Source of the DNA: Micromonospora endolithica
Lineage (GTDB): Bacteria > Actinomycetota > Actinomycetes > Mycobacteriales > Micromonosporaceae
Direction of reading: 5' to 3'
Assembly: GCF_003626595.1 (NCBI RefSeq)
Contig: NZ_RBAK01000012.1
Location: forward strand, 1 to 64,000
DNA: 64,000 nt
Shown here: piece by piece, positions 1 through 8,485 of the stretch
Position numbering within the stretch: the stretch's first letter is position 1
Layout of the letters: each line of letters starts with the position of its first letter
The notes under the pieces: model-generated
What the model saw: the letters and a program-made list of their open reading frames with translations, nothing else
The model's database searches: none
What the model was told of the DNA's origin: nothing
Translations under genes and position numbers: made by a program

Positions 1-410
1 TCAAGCAGCCCGTCGAGTGGCTGGTGGGGGCGCTGCGGCAGCTCGGCGTGCGACCCTCGGCCCTGCCCGAGCAGCGCCGCCGGCAGGTGCTCGCCGGCCT
101 GAACGCGATGGACCAGGTGCCGTTGCGCCCGCCGAGCGTCGGCGGGTGGCCGGCCGGCACCGCCTGGTTGACCACCTCGTCGTTGCAGGCCCGGCTCCGG
201 CTGGCCACCCTGCTGGCCACGGTCGCGGCCCCGGCCGCCCTGGACCGGCTGGCCGCCGCGCCACCGGACGGGCGGCCGGACGCGCTGGCCCGGCTGCTCG
301 TGGTCGACGCCTGGAGCGCGCGTACCCGGGCCGCCCTCGCGCCGCTGGCCAAGGAGCCCCGCAGGCTGCTGGCCGCCGGCCTGGTCAGTCCCGAGTACAC
401 CGTCAGCTGA
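1..410 (+). CDS. DUF1800 family protein, C-terminal part (5' end outside window)
   Basis: The frame is open from the window edge and stops with TGA at 408-410, so only about the last 135 residues are visible. They contain the pattern NAMDQVPLRPPSVGGWP, typical of the end of DUF1800 proteins, where a conserved Gly-Trp-Pro precedes a helical tail. The next gene, 18 bases downstream and behind its own ribosome binding site, is a DUF1501 protein. DUF1800/DUF1501 pairs are a known conserved arrangement in many bacteria, usually exported and of unknown biochemical role. The assignment rests on this short motif plus the neighbour. Confidence 0.8.
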   Translation, partial: KQPVEWLVGALRQLGVRPSALPEQRRRQVLAGLNAMDQVPLRPPSVGGWPAGTAWLTTSSLQARLRLATLLATVAAPAALDRLAAAPPDGRPDALARLLVVDAWSARTRAALAPLAKEPRRLLAAGLVSPEYTVS

Positions 411-428
411 GCCGGAGGAGAGCAACCG

Positions 429-1670
429 ATGGACACCGTGACCCGACGGCGGTTCCTGGTGGCGAGCGGCGTGGTCGGTGCGACCGCCCTCGCGGCCGGC
501 GCCGCCGCGTACCGCCTCGACGACCTGCTCGCCACCGCCGGCGACCGCGACCCGGACGCCCGCACCCTGGTCCTGGTCACCCTGTACGGAGGCAACGACG
601 GGCTGAACACCGTCATCCCGTACGCCGACCCCGCCTACCGGGCCGCCCGCCCCGAACTGGCGTACCAGGGCGAGCAGGTGAAGCGCCTGGACGACCAGGT
701 GGGCCTCAACCCGGCGCTGACCGGGTTGCACCGCCTGCACGGGGAGGGCCAGCTGGCGGTGGTCCGCGGGGTCGGCTACCCGAAGCCGGACCGCAGCCAC
801 TTCCGGTCGATGGACATCTGGCACACCGCCGACCCGGAGCGCCCCGGCACCACCGGCTGGCTCGGCCGGTGGCTGGACACCGCCGGTGGCGACCCCCGGC
901 TCGCGGTGTCGTTCGAGCCGGCCCTGCCGCCGCTGCTGGCCGGCGAGCGCGGCGCGGGCGCCTCGGTGCCGGTGACCGAGCGGAAGACCGGCCGAGGCCT
1001 GCCCGAGCCGGCACTCGCCGCGCTCGCCGCCGCCGAGGCGGGCGAGTCGGCCGCGCGGGCCCGGGCCGCCGCCTGCTTCGCCGACCTGCGGTCCGTCGAC
1101 GAGATGGTCCGGGAGGTACGCGACGCGGCCGGCGCCGACGAGCAGGAAGCGGAGGGCGAGTCGGCCCCCGCCACCGCCACCGGCGGCGCCCGCACCCCGC
1201 TGGACGCCCAACTCGACCTGGTCGCCCAGTGCGTCGAGGCCGGGGTGGCGACCCGCGCGTTCTCGGTGTCCCTCGGCGGCTTCGACACCCACGCCGACGA
1301 GAAGCAGTTGCAGGAGGTCCTGCTCGGGCAGGTGGACCGGGCGGTGACCGCCTTCGCCGACCGGATGGCCCGGACCGAGGCCGGCCGGAAGGTCGTGGTG
1401 GCCGTCTACTCCGAGTTCGGCCGGCGGGTCCGCGCCAACGCCTCGGACGGCACCGACCACGGCACCGCCTCGAACGTGCTGCTGCTCGGGCCCGGCGTGC
1501 GGGGCGGCCTGTACGGGGAGGCGCCGAGCCTGACCGACCTGGACGACGGTGACCTGAAGTTCACCACCGACTTCCGGGACGTCTACGCCACGCTGCTGGA
1601 GAAGGTGCTGGACACCGACCCGGGCGCGGTGCTGGCCGGCTGGCGCGGCCGGCTGACCGGCGTGCTGTGA
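429..1670 (+). CDS. DUF1501 family Tat-exported protein
   Basis: 413 residues. The start is an ATG seven bases after GGAGGAG. The N-terminus has a twin-arginine type signal (TRRRFLVASGVVG followed by an Ala-rich hydrophobic stretch), so the protein probably leaves the cell folded. Family marks are the early GGNDGLNTVIPY segment, the HFRSMDIWHTA segment, the GGFDTH motif and the late SEFGRRV and DHGTASN motifs. These DUF1501 proteins belong to the alkaline-phosphatase/sulfatase-like fold group, where Asp/His residues of such motifs would bind metal, but no substrate is established. Cotranscribed with the DUF1800 gene upstream. Confidence 0.9.
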   Translation: MDTVTRRRFLVASGVVGATALAAGAAAYRLDDLLATAGDRDPDARTLVLVTLYGGNDGLNTVIPYADPAYRAARPELAYQGEQVKRLDDQVGLNPALTGLHRLHGEGQLAVVRGVGYPKPDRSHFRSMDIWHTADPERPGTTGWLGRWLDTAGGDPRLAVSFEPALPPLLAGERGAGASVPVTERKTGRGLPEPALAALAAAEAGESAARARAAACFADLRSVDEMVREVRDAAGADEQEAEGESAPATATGGARTPLDAQLDLVAQCVEAGVATRAFSVSLGGFDTHADEKQLQEVLLGQVDRAVTAFADRMARTEAGRKVVVAVYSEFGRRVRANASDGTDHGTASNVLLLGPGVRGGLYGEAPSLTDLDDGDLKFTTDFRDVYATLLEKVLDTDPGAVLAGWRGRLTGVL

Positions 1671-1677
1671 GGACGGG

Positions 1678-2301
1678 TCAGTCCTCCTCCTCCGGATCCT
1701 GGTTGGCCTGTGCGCCCAGCACGAACGCCTGCATCGCCAGCTCGTCACCGGACGGCGAGACGAAGGCCGGCAGTTCGCGCGGCCCCAGCTCCTGCACGTA
1801 GGCCCAGAACAGCCGGACCGCCTCGGCCGGCGAGTCGGCCTCGATCGGCAGGTCCAGGCTGACCAGCCAGGACCGGCGGTGCGCCGGTGGGCCGACCTGG
1901 TCGGCGAGCGCCCGGAAGGCCGCCGGGTCCAGCGCGGTGACCGGCCCGTCGAGGGCCAGCGCGTCGGCCGGTACCGGCTCGTCGAAGACCCGCCGGGTGT
2001 ACGCGACCACCAGCGTCCCGCCGAACCGGTCGGTCTGCGGGTCGTCCGGGTCCTCCCGGTGCTGCCCGCCGCCGGTCACCACCCGGCCGAGGGCCACCAG
2101 GCGGGGCGGCGCGTCGGCCAGCACGGCGACCTCGTCACCCCGCCGGGGCCGGGCCGCGCCGTCCAGCCCGGTCAGCTCCAGCGTGTCGTGGTGCACGAGT
2201 CGCTCGGCCTCGTAGCGCCCCGACGGCAGCAGCACGGCCCAGGCGCCCGGCTCTCCCGCCGGGCGGGTCGGCTCGGCCCGGTACGCGGTGTCGGTGCTCA
2301 T
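1678..2301 (-). CDS. hypothetical protein, actinobacterial
   Basis: 207 residues, ATG start at 2301. No catalytic motif or signal peptide is visible. The first 100 residues look like a small beta-rich domain (LELTGLDG, RRGDEVAVLAD) and the C-terminal part, from about residue 150, is a helical segment (AEAVRLFWAYVQELGPRELPAF) ending in an acidic tail (PEEED). The gene converges on the DUF1501 gene with seven bases between stop codons and is followed on its 5' side by the tag gene on the same strand. I do not recognise a characterised family; function unknown. Confidence 0.7.
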   Translation of the reverse strand: MSTDTAYRAEPTRPAGEPGAWAVLLPSGRYEAERLVHHDTLELTGLDGAARPRRGDEVAVLADAPPRLVALGRVVTGGGQHREDPDDPQTDRFGGTLVVAYTRRVFDEPVPADALALDGPVTALDPAAFRALADQVGPPAHRRSWLVSLDLPIEADSPAEAVRLFWAYVQELGPRELPAFVSPSGDELAMQAFVLGAQANQDPEEED

Positions 2302-2323
2302 GCCCCCATCCCATCACGCCATC

Positions 2324-2896
2324 TCAGGTCGCCACGACGTGGCAGCCGACAAGGTGGTCGTCCACCATCCCGGTGGCCTGCATCAGCGCGTACGCCGTGG
2401 TGGGGCCGACGAAGCGGAAACCGCGCTTCTTGAGCGCCTTGGCCATCGCGGTGGACTCCGGGGTGAGCGCCGGCACCTGTGCGAACGAGTCGGGCCGGGC
2501 CGGCCGGGGTGGCGGCGCGAAGGACCAGAGCAGTGCCGACAGCCCCTCGGGCAGTTCCCGCGCGGCGCGGGCGTTGGCCACCGCCGCCTCGATCTTGGCG
2601 CGGTTGCGCACGATGCCGGCGTCGGCGAGCAGCCGGGTGGTGTCCGCCTCGGTGTAGCCGGCCACCGTCTCGATGTGGAAGTCGTCGAAGGCGAGTCGGA
2701 ACGCGGGCCGCTTGCGCAGGATGGTCAGCCAGGACAGGCCGGACTGGAACGCCTCCAGGGTCATCCGCTCGAAGAGTGCGTCGTCGCCGCGCAGCGGTCG
2801 CCCCCACTCCGTGTCGTGGTAGACCGCGTAGTCCGGGGTGCTCGCGCCCCAGGCGCAGCGGGGCAGGCCGTCGGGGCCGGTCACCAGGTCAGTCAC
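2324..2896 (-). CDS. tag: DNA-3-methyladenine glycosylase I
   Basis: 190 residues, GTG start at 2896. It removes 3-methyladenine from alkylated DNA as the first step of base-excision repair, in the cytoplasm. The family zinc site is recognisable: RCAW near the N-terminus, YHDTEWG shortly after, and HLVGCH near the C-terminus, matching the Cys/His-His/Cys arrangement of E. coli Tag. The helix-hairpin region LSWLTILRKRPAF is also characteristic. Length is normal for the family. Its neighbours suggest a stand-alone housekeeping gene rather than an Ada-type operon. Confidence 0.93.
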   Translation of the reverse strand: MTDLVTGPDGLPRCAWGASTPDYAVYHDTEWGRPLRGDDALFERMTLEAFQSGLSWLTILRKRPAFRLAFDDFHIETVAGYTEADTTRLLADAGIVRNRAKIEAAVANARAARELPEGLSALLWSFAPPPRPARPDSFAQVPALTPESTAMAKALKKRGFRFVGPTTAYALMQATGMVDDHLVGCHVVAT

Positions 2897-3014
2897 CCCC
2901 TCACGCTAGGACACCCCACCGACAGGGCCATTGCCCCGGACCCGAACGCTGCCTAAGGTGCGTGTCACCCATCGGCAGCGGTGGCTGCCGGCACCGGACG
3001 GGGGAGGTCGTGGC

Positions 3015-3902
3015 ATGCGGGATTTCCCGGACGTGATCGCCTGGTCCATCCCCGCCTTCCTGCTGTTGATCGTGCTGGAACGGGTGTCGTACCTGCTGCA
3101 CCGCGACGACGACGAGGCCGGCTACGGCGCCGCCGACACCGCCACCAGCCTGGCGATGGGCCTGGGCAGCGTCTTCACCGACCTGCTGTGGAAGATCCCG
3201 ATCGCGGCGGCGTACGCGCTGCTCTACACGCTCACCCCGCTGCGGGTGGCGGAGGTGTGGTGGAGCTGGCCGCTGGTGCTGCTGGCCCAGGACTTCTGCT
3301 ACTACTGGTCGCACCGCAGTCACCACGTGGTCCGCGTCCTCTGGGCGTCGCACGTGGTGCACCACTCGTCGCAGCGGTTCAACCTGTCCACCGCGCTGCG
3401 CCAGCCGTGGACCGGGTTGACCAGCTGGGTGTTCTACGTACCGATGATCCTCGCCGGGGTGCACCCGGCGGTGGTCGCGTTCTGCGGCTCGGTCAACCTG
3501 CTCTACCAGTTCTGGATCCACACCGAGCGGATCGACCGGATGCCCCGCTGGTACGAGTTCGTCTTCAACACCCCGTCGCACCACCGGGTGCACCACGCCT
3601 CGCAGGGCGGCTACCTGGACCGCAACTTCGGCGGCATCCTCATCGTCTGGGACCGCCTCTTCGGCTCGTTCGCGCCGGAACGGGACCGCTGCGTCTACGG
3701 GCTGACCAAGAACATCGGCACGTACAACCCGGTCCGGGTGGCCTTCCACGAGTACGCCTCGATCGCCCGGGACCTCCGCGCGGCGCGGACGTGGCGGGAG
3801 CGGGCGGGCCATCTGTTCCGTGGACCCGGCTGGCAGCCCACCGGATCCACCGCCACGACGCCGGCGTCCGACCCGGCCGTCGATCGGCTCCGGGTGTCCT
3901 GA
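3015..3902 (+). CDS. sterol desaturase / fatty acid hydroxylase superfamily membrane protein
   Basis: 295 residues from the ATG at 3015, preceded by GGGGAGG; an upstream in-frame start would add 28 unrelated residues. Several hydrophobic segments alternate with the di-iron histidine clusters of the superfamily: HRSHH near residue 105, HVVHHSS near 118, and HRVHHAS near 200, with a WIHTER segment between. Enzymes of this group use a membrane-bound di-iron centre and O2 to hydroxylate or desaturate lipids or carotenoids. The substrate cannot be read from sequence. It stands alone, with a SRPBCC gene converging on it. Confidence 0.9.
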   Translation: MRDFPDVIAWSIPAFLLLIVLERVSYLLHRDDDEAGYGAADTATSLAMGLGSVFTDLLWKIPIAAAYALLYTLTPLRVAEVWWSWPLVLLAQDFCYYWSHRSHHVVRVLWASHVVHHSSQRFNLSTALRQPWTGLTSWVFYVPMILAGVHPAVVAFCGSVNLLYQFWIHTERIDRMPRWYEFVFNTPSHHRVHHASQGGYLDRNFGGILIVWDRLFGSFAPERDRCVYGLTKNIGTYNPVRVAFHEYASIARDLRAARTWRERAGHLFRGPGWQPTGSTATTPASDPAVDRLRVS

Positions 3903-3912
3903 CGCCGGGGTG

Positions 3913-4410
3913 TCAGGGGATGCGGCCCTGCTCGACCATGCGGCCGAACTTCTTCAGCGCCTGGGTGAGGCTGACCTTCGAGCCGGGCCAGAGCAACGGC
4001 CAGGCGAGCCGGCCGGCGGCACCGCCCGGCAGGTGGAACCACTCGTGCCAGACCACCTGTGTGCGGTTCCGCTCCAGCGGGGTGCAGCGCAGCACACCGG
4101 GCCCGCGCAGCAGCCTGCCGCAGTGGACCACACCGACCTCGTACGGCGCGTCGACCCGGACCACCCGCATCTCGTCCCGGAGGACGGCCGGCCCGATCGC
4201 GGTGACCGCCTCGATCAGGCTGCCCTCGCCGCCGTCGCCCTCGACGACCTTGACCGTGGTGAACGGGATCCAGTCGGACTGCCGCTCCCAGGCGACCAGG
4301 GCGGCGAAGACCCGCTCGGCCGGCGCGTCGACGATCACGGTCGCGGTGATCTCACCGGCACCCGGTTGGGCGACCTCGCCGAGGTCGTCGGCGCCCGGGC
4401 GCCCGGTCAC
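3913..4410 (-). CDS. SRPBCC (START-like) family protein
   Basis: 165 residues. After an unstructured start, the sequence ITATVIVDAPAERVFAALV and WERQSDWIPF is the classic beginning of a polyketide-cyclase/SRPBCC fold, a cavity domain that binds hydrophobic ligands. The ATG overlaps the stop codon of the upstream DivIVA-like gene by four bases (ATGA), so the two are translationally coupled. No catalytic residues are certain; many such proteins are ligand-binding helpers of unknown substrate. Confidence 0.85.
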   Translation of the reverse strand: MTGRPGADDLGEVAQPGAGEITATVIVDAPAERVFAALVAWERQSDWIPFTTVKVVEGDGGEGSLIEAVTAIGPAVLRDEMRVVRVDAPYEVGVVHCGRLLRGPGVLRCTPLERNRTQVVWHEWFHLPGGAAGRLAWPLLWPGSKVSLTQALKKFGRMVEQGRIP

Positions 4411-5126
4411 GCCGACTCCGACCGGACGGCCGGCCCGCGCCGGGTGGCCCCGTCCACCGGGTCCGTCGAGTCGTCGCCTCCGGTGGTGACCTCGTCCCGC
4501 TCCGGGGACGTGGTGTCGGTCGGTGCGGTGCCGAGCCGCAGCGGCGGGGCGTCCGCACCCGGGGCGGTGTCGGTGCCGCCCGTCGGGGTCGAGGAGTCCT
4601 CCCGTGCGGTGTCCGCGTCGTCGGTCAGGAGCGCGCCGGTCGTGGGCACGGCGTCGGTGGCGGCGGCCGGGATGGGGGACGCCGCGTCGGTCGTACCGTT
4701 CGGGACCGACGCCGCACCCGCCGGCACCGCTTCGGCGGTCGCGTCCGGGTTGTCGGGGGCGACGGCTCCGGCCGACCGCGCGCGGGCCTCGCGGAGCGCG
4801 TCCGCGTCGGCGGTCCGTCCCTCGCGCAACGCGTTGACCTCCGCCTCCAGCACGCCGATCAGCTCCGCCTTGTAGCCGATGTCGTAGGCCGCCCGGCGCA
4901 TCGCCTGGTCGACCTGGGCCATCCGGTACCCGCGCAGGGCGGTGTCGAAACGGACCCCGCCGACGTCGGACTCGCGCAGCGGACGGGCACCCGGCAGCGG
5001 TACGGCATGACCGTCCGGCTCGGCCGGCGACAGGCCGGGATCCCGGCCGGTGACCAGCACCGTCACCCCGAACACGACCGCCGCGACGGTCAACGCCACG
5101 ACCAACAGGAGCAGCACCTCACCCAT
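4407..5126 (-). CDS. membrane-anchored DivIVA-domain protein
   Basis: 239 residues. Residues 4-27 form one transmembrane helix (LLLLVVALTVAAVVFGVTVL). A short DivIVA-like motif follows at about 57-95 (VRFDTALRGYRMAQVDQAM, then a YDIGYKAELIGVLEAEV helix), the pattern of DivIVA-domain proteins that sense membrane curvature or organise polar growth. The C-terminal half is a low-complexity Thr/Asp/Ala-rich tail, probably disordered. First gene of a two-gene unit with the SRPBCC gene. Whether it acts in cell-wall growth is inference from the domain. Confidence 0.82.
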   Translation of the reverse strand: MGEVLLLLVVALTVAAVVFGVTVLVTGRDPGLSPAEPDGHAVPLPGARPLRESDVGGVRFDTALRGYRMAQVDQAMRRAAYDIGYKAELIGVLEAEVNALREGRTADADALREARARSAGAVAPDNPDATAEAVPAGAASVPNGTTDAASPIPAAATDAVPTTGALLTDDADTAREDSSTPTGGTDTAPGADAPPLRLGTAPTDTTSPERDEVTTGGDDSTDPVDGATRRGPAVRSESA

Positions 5127-5206
5127 GCACAGATCGTGGCACGTCGAAGAGCCCAGAGCGAGCCCACCACGTCACCGCAGGTCGTCCCCGCGCGCCGGAC
5201 ACCGGC

Positions 5207-5266
5207 GCGGTTTCCCGGAAACAGTGGTCGTCCCCCCGAGAGAGGCCACTGTTTCCGGGAAACCGC
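5207..5266. repeat. perfect 21-bp inverted repeat between divergent genes
   Basis: Arms 5207-5227 and 5246-5266 are exact reverse complements with an 18-base loop. Each arm contains an odd palindrome of its own, TTTCCCGGAAA. The two flanking genes are divergent, so this is not a normal terminator for either. It could be an intergenic repeat of REP or MITE type, or an operator. Confidence 0.8.
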
Positions 5267-5364
5267 CACCTCGGACGCCAGCGGGGTCGTGGCGAGCGGC
5301 CCGACCGGCAGCGGTTAGCGTTTCGGGTCGGCGGCAGCATGGGTTCGGATCTTCGGGAGGCGGC

Positions 5365-6234
5365 ATGACCGGGGCCCTTCGGCTCGGCGGGCGGACGTTC
5401 GGCCCCGGCGAGCTGACCGTGATGGCCATCGTCAACCGCACCCCGGACTCGTTCTTCGACCGGGGGGCGACCTTCGCGCAGGACAACGCCCTGCGGGCGG
5501 TGGAGCGGGCGGTGACCGAGGGTGCCGAGATCATCGACATCGGCGGGGTCAAGGCCGGTCCGGGTGCCGACGTCGACGTGGCCGAGGAGATCCGGCGGAC
5601 GGTGGACACCATCGCCGCGGTCCGGGCCGCCTTCCCCGACGTGGTCATCTCCATCGACACCTGGCGGGCGGAGGTGGCGGTGGAGGCCGTCGCGGCCGGG
5701 GCGGACCTGCTCAACGACACCTGGTCCGGCGCCGACCCGGCGCTGGCCCGGGTCGCGGCGGAGACCGGCGCCGGACTAGTCTGCTCGCACGCCGGCGGGC
5801 TGGCGCCCCGGACCCGGCCACACCGCGCCGCCTTCGACGACGTCGTCGCGGACGTGGTCGCGACGGTGACCGGGCTCGCCGAGCGCGCGGTCGCCCTGGG
5901 GGTACGCCCCGACGGCATCCTGATCGACCCGGCACACGACTTCGGCAAGAACACCCGCCACTCGCTGGAGATCACCCGCCGCCTGGACGAACTGTCCGGC
6001 ACCGGTTGGCCACTGCTGGTGGCGCTGTCGAACAAGGACTTCGTCGGCGAGACGCTGGACCTGCCGGTCGCCGAGCGGCTGGAGGGCACCCTCGCGGCAA
6101 CGGCCGTGTCGGCCTGGCTCGGCGCCCGGGTGTTCCGCGCCCACCAGGTGCGCCCCACCCGCCGGGTGCTGGACATGGTCGCCTCGATCCGGGGCGACCG
6201 CCCGCCGGCGGTGACCCGGCGCGGCCTGGCGTGA
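5365..6234 (+). CDS. folP: dihydropteroate synthase
   Basis: 289 residues from the ATG at 5365, four bases after GGGAGG. The frame is open further upstream but that part is not folP-like. It joins p-aminobenzoate to hydroxymethyl-dihydropterin diphosphate in folate synthesis. Visible family motifs: VMAIVNRTPDSFFDRG (pterin/phosphate loop), EIIDIGGVKAGPGADV, SIDTWRAEVA, LLNDTW, DPAHDFGKNT and a late FRAHQV. In the second motif the usual GGESTRPG reads GGVKAGPG, which marks the second, divergent FolP-like paralogue of actinomycetes (FolP2 type); some of these are not active synthases. Monocistronic. Confidence 0.85.
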   Translation: MTGALRLGGRTFGPGELTVMAIVNRTPDSFFDRGATFAQDNALRAVERAVTEGAEIIDIGGVKAGPGADVDVAEEIRRTVDTIAAVRAAFPDVVISIDTWRAEVAVEAVAAGADLLNDTWSGADPALARVAAETGAGLVCSHAGGLAPRTRPHRAAFDDVVADVVATVTGLAERAVALGVRPDGILIDPAHDFGKNTRHSLEITRRLDELSGTGWPLLVALSNKDFVGETLDLPVAERLEGTLAATAVSAWLGARVFRAHQVRPTRRVLDMVASIRGDRPPAVTRRGLA

Positions 6235-6238
6235 GCGC

Positions 6239-6255
6239 CTGACCCGCCCGGTCAG
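6239..6255. terminator. short hairpin between convergent folP and nuoA ends
   Basis: CTGACC at 6239-6244 pairs with GGTCAG at 6250-6255 around a five-base loop. It lies just after the folP stop and overlaps the nuoA stop codon. No U-run follows. Could act as a weak bidirectional terminator. Confidence 0.4.
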
Positions 6256-6629
6256 GTCCAGCGGAGGATGTTCTTCCGCCAGGCGTAGAGGATGCCCAGG
6301 GCGAGTACCGCCACGAAGACGGCCATCTCCACCACGGTGACCATCCCGAAGCCGGGCCGGTCGAAGACCACCGCCCACGGGAAGAGGAACACGGCTTCCA
6401 CCGCGAACAACACGTAGAGGTACGCGTACACGTAGTAACGGATCTGCATCTGGGCCCAGTCGCCGCCGACCGGGTCGAGACCGCACTCGTACGCCGTCCG
6501 CTTGCCGAACGGGTCGGCCGGACGGGCCGGGCGTAACACCCGGTTGGCCGAGAACGCCGTAACGAAGAAGAGGACGCCGGCGAGCAGCAACAGCCCGAGC
6601 GTCGCGTACGAGCCCAGGTATCCGGTCAC
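6252..6629 (-). CDS. nuoA: NADH-quinone oxidoreductase subunit A (solitary)
   Basis: 125 residues, three transmembrane helices, with the family signature YECGLDP between helices 1 and 2 and the matrix-side segment MQIRYYVYAYLYVLFAVEAVFLFPWA. NuoA is a membrane-arm subunit of complex I and is normally encoded first in a nuoA-N operon. Here no other nuo gene is adjacent: a divergent surface-protein gene follows and korAB lies 1.9 kb away. It may be a leftover of a second, partial nuo cluster linked to KorAB, or it may supply a variant subunit. The family call is firm; the role as a solitary gene is not. Confidence 0.9.
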   Translation of the reverse strand: MTGYLGSYATLGLLLLAGVLFFVTAFSANRVLRPARPADPFGKRTAYECGLDPVGGDWAQMQIRYYVYAYLYVLFAVEAVFLFPWAVVFDRPGFGMVTVVEMAVFVAVLALGILYAWRKNILRWT

Positions 6630-6759
6630 GGTCGGTCAGCCTACCGTCCCGGCCGGTGGTCCGCCCCGAACACGTTACGAAGTTGTTTCCGGTCAGGACT
6701 AGTGCACCGGGGCAACGATTACCGAATATTGGATACTCACTCTTCGTCACGGAGGACAG

Positions 6760-8226
6760 ATGGCCCGCGTGGACCACCGAACCGGCCGCCGGGCGCGCCC
6801 CCCGCGCACCGCGCCCCTGCTGGTGTTCTCCCTGGCGATCGGGTTGGCCGTCGCCGCCGTACCCGGACTCGCCGCCGCCGCGCCCACCCTCGACCGGGTC
6901 GTGGCCACCACCGCCGACCCGGTCGAACCCGGCGGGGAACCGGGCACCGAACCGACCGGGGACCCGGGCGGCGCGCCGCCCACCACGCCCCCGATCGAGC
7001 CGGAGCCGCTACCGACCAGCCCGCCACCGACCGAGCCGGAGACGTCCCCGCCCCCGCCGCCCACCACCGATCCGGCGCCGACGACCACCGCCGCCCCGCC
7101 CGCGCCGGTGACCACCGCACCCACCACCGCCGCGCCGACCACGGCGGCGCCGGCGCCGCCGCCGCCGGCACCGCCGGTGTCCCCCGGTCCGCCGGTGCCG
7201 CCGGCCGCGCCGGTTCCCGGCGCCCCGCCGGCCAGCCCGCTCGGCGTCCAGGTGACGACCGGCGACCTGACCCTGACGCCGGCGTACTGGAACGCCCCGT
7301 CGACGGTGGCCGACCTGCGGGTCACGATCGCCAACACCGGCCGGATCGCCCAGGAGATCCGGCTCGGCTACACGCTGCCGGCCGGGGTCACCGACGCCGG
7401 CACGCCGGGCTGCGCCGCGACCGGCGGTGGCGGGTACCGCTGCGGCGCGTGGACCAGCGAGCCGGGCGCGCGGTTCAGCACCACGGTGCGGGTGCGGATC
7501 GACGGCCAGGCCTGGCGGCAGATGCCGCTCAGCGGTTCGGTACAGGTCACCGCGAACGCCCCCGGCGGCGGTGACACGGTGAGCGACAACGAGGGCTTCG
7601 CCCTCCTGTTCCCGCCCGGCCCGCCGATCCCCGGGATCCGGCTGAAGGCGGGTGAGGTCGCCTTCGACATCAGCGGCACCACCGGTGGCCTCGACGTCGA
7701 GCTGGGCAACACCGGCACGGTCGACGCCGCCGGCGGGATCGAGGTGATCCTGCCGTCCGGGGTGACCGTGGCGGCGCCCCCGGCCGGATGCGTCGTGGTC
7801 GACCCGACCCGTACCCGCTGCGACCTGGGCACGGTGGCGGCGGGACGGACCGCCGTGGTGCGTCTGCCGGTGGCCGCGACGCCGGAGGCGCAGCGCGACG
7901 CTCCGCTGGCCGGTGCGGTGGTCGGGAAGCTCGACCCGCGCAGCGGGCCGACCCGGCAGGTCCAGATGACCTTCCGCATCACCGCGGTGGCGGCCCTGGC
8001 CACCCCGGCGGCGTACGAGCCCGCGCCCACCGGCTCGCAGGGCGTGCTGGCGGCCGGTGCGCGATCGGGCGCCGGGGGTGGGATGTCGTCGGTCCAGCGC
8101 ACCGCGGTCGTCCTCATCGTGGTCTCCACGCTCCTGGTGGTGCTGGCCCTCGCGCTCGCCACCACCTCGCTGCGTCGACGGATGACCGGGGGCACGACCT
8201 CGGGGCCGGCCATCGGCGACCGGTGA
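6760..8226 (+). CDS. secreted, membrane-anchored Pro/Thr-rich protein
   Basis: 488 residues. A signal peptide is clear (basic start, PLLVFSLAIGLAVAAV, cleavage near AAAA at about residue 45). Residues about 55-165 are a low-complexity Pro/Thr/Glu stalk. Two beta-sandwich-like domains of CARDB/DUF11 type follow (DLRVTIANTGRIAQEIRLGY near 190; DVELGNTGTVDAAGGIEV near 310), each with a Cys pair (GCAAT and RCGAW; GCVVV and RCDLG). A C-terminal helix VVLIVVSTLLVVLALALA and RRR stop-transfer anchor it. The architecture is of a stalked cell-surface protein; ligand unknown. Starts with ATG after GGAGGAC. Confidence 0.8.
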   Translation: MARVDHRTGRRARPPRTAPLLVFSLAIGLAVAAVPGLAAAAPTLDRVVATTADPVEPGGEPGTEPTGDPGGAPPTTPPIEPEPLPTSPPPTEPETSPPPPPTTDPAPTTTAAPPAPVTTAPTTAAPTTAAPAPPPPAPPVSPGPPVPPAAPVPGAPPASPLGVQVTTGDLTLTPAYWNAPSTVADLRVTIANTGRIAQEIRLGYTLPAGVTDAGTPGCAATGGGGYRCGAWTSEPGARFSTTVRVRIDGQAWRQMPLSGSVQVTANAPGGGDTVSDNEGFALLFPPGPPIPGIRLKAGEVAFDISGTTGGLDVELGNTGTVDAAGGIEVILPSGVTVAAPPAGCVVVDPTRTRCDLGTVAAGRTAVVRLPVAATPEAQRDAPLAGAVVGKLDPRSGPTRQVQMTFRITAVAALATPAAYEPAPTGSQGVLAAGARSGAGGGMSSVQRTAVVLIVVSTLLVVLALALATTSLRRRMTGGTTSGPAIGDR

Positions 8227-8407
8227 TCTGAATTACGGCCCACGTCGCAAAGCACCACAGAAGGCTACGAAACCCCGCGGAATCCGGTCCCAGCCCGCGG
8301 ACCTCCCGGCCAGTTGACCAGAAGATCCGACGTAGGCTCTCAGGTGAGTAACGACAGCGGGCCGGACAGCCACGGCGGTGCGGTACAGGGTGCGTCAAGG
8401 AGGTCAC

Positions 8408-8485
8408 GTGGCCGGGCAAGGCGAGGTCACCATCAGGTACGGCCGCCCGTGCGACCGCGGCGGGCGAAACGGGGTGCGGGCGTGA
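8408..8485 (+). CDS. possible 25-residue leader peptide upstream of korA
   Basis: A GTG at 8408 sits four bases after a near-perfect ribosome binding site, AAGGAGG (8397-8403). Its frame runs 25 codons and stops at TGA 8483-8485, overlapping the korA GTG start (8482-8484) as GTGA. The korA GTG itself has only a poor site (ACGGGGTGCGGG). This fits a leader peptide whose translation delivers ribosomes to korA. It could also be chance. The peptide has no recognised motif. Confidence 0.45.
   Translation: MAGQGEVTIRYGRPCDRGGRNGVRA

Noticed and set aside
17..1552. 511-codon open frame over DUF1800 and DUF1501
   Set aside because: Arg/Pro/Gly-rich shadow in a high-GC region; the DUF1501 frame has the signal peptide and family motifs.
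8314..8481. N-terminal extension of KorA from the ATG at 8314
   Set aside because: Arg/Gly-rich with no similarity to KorA; the family start matches the GTG at 8482.
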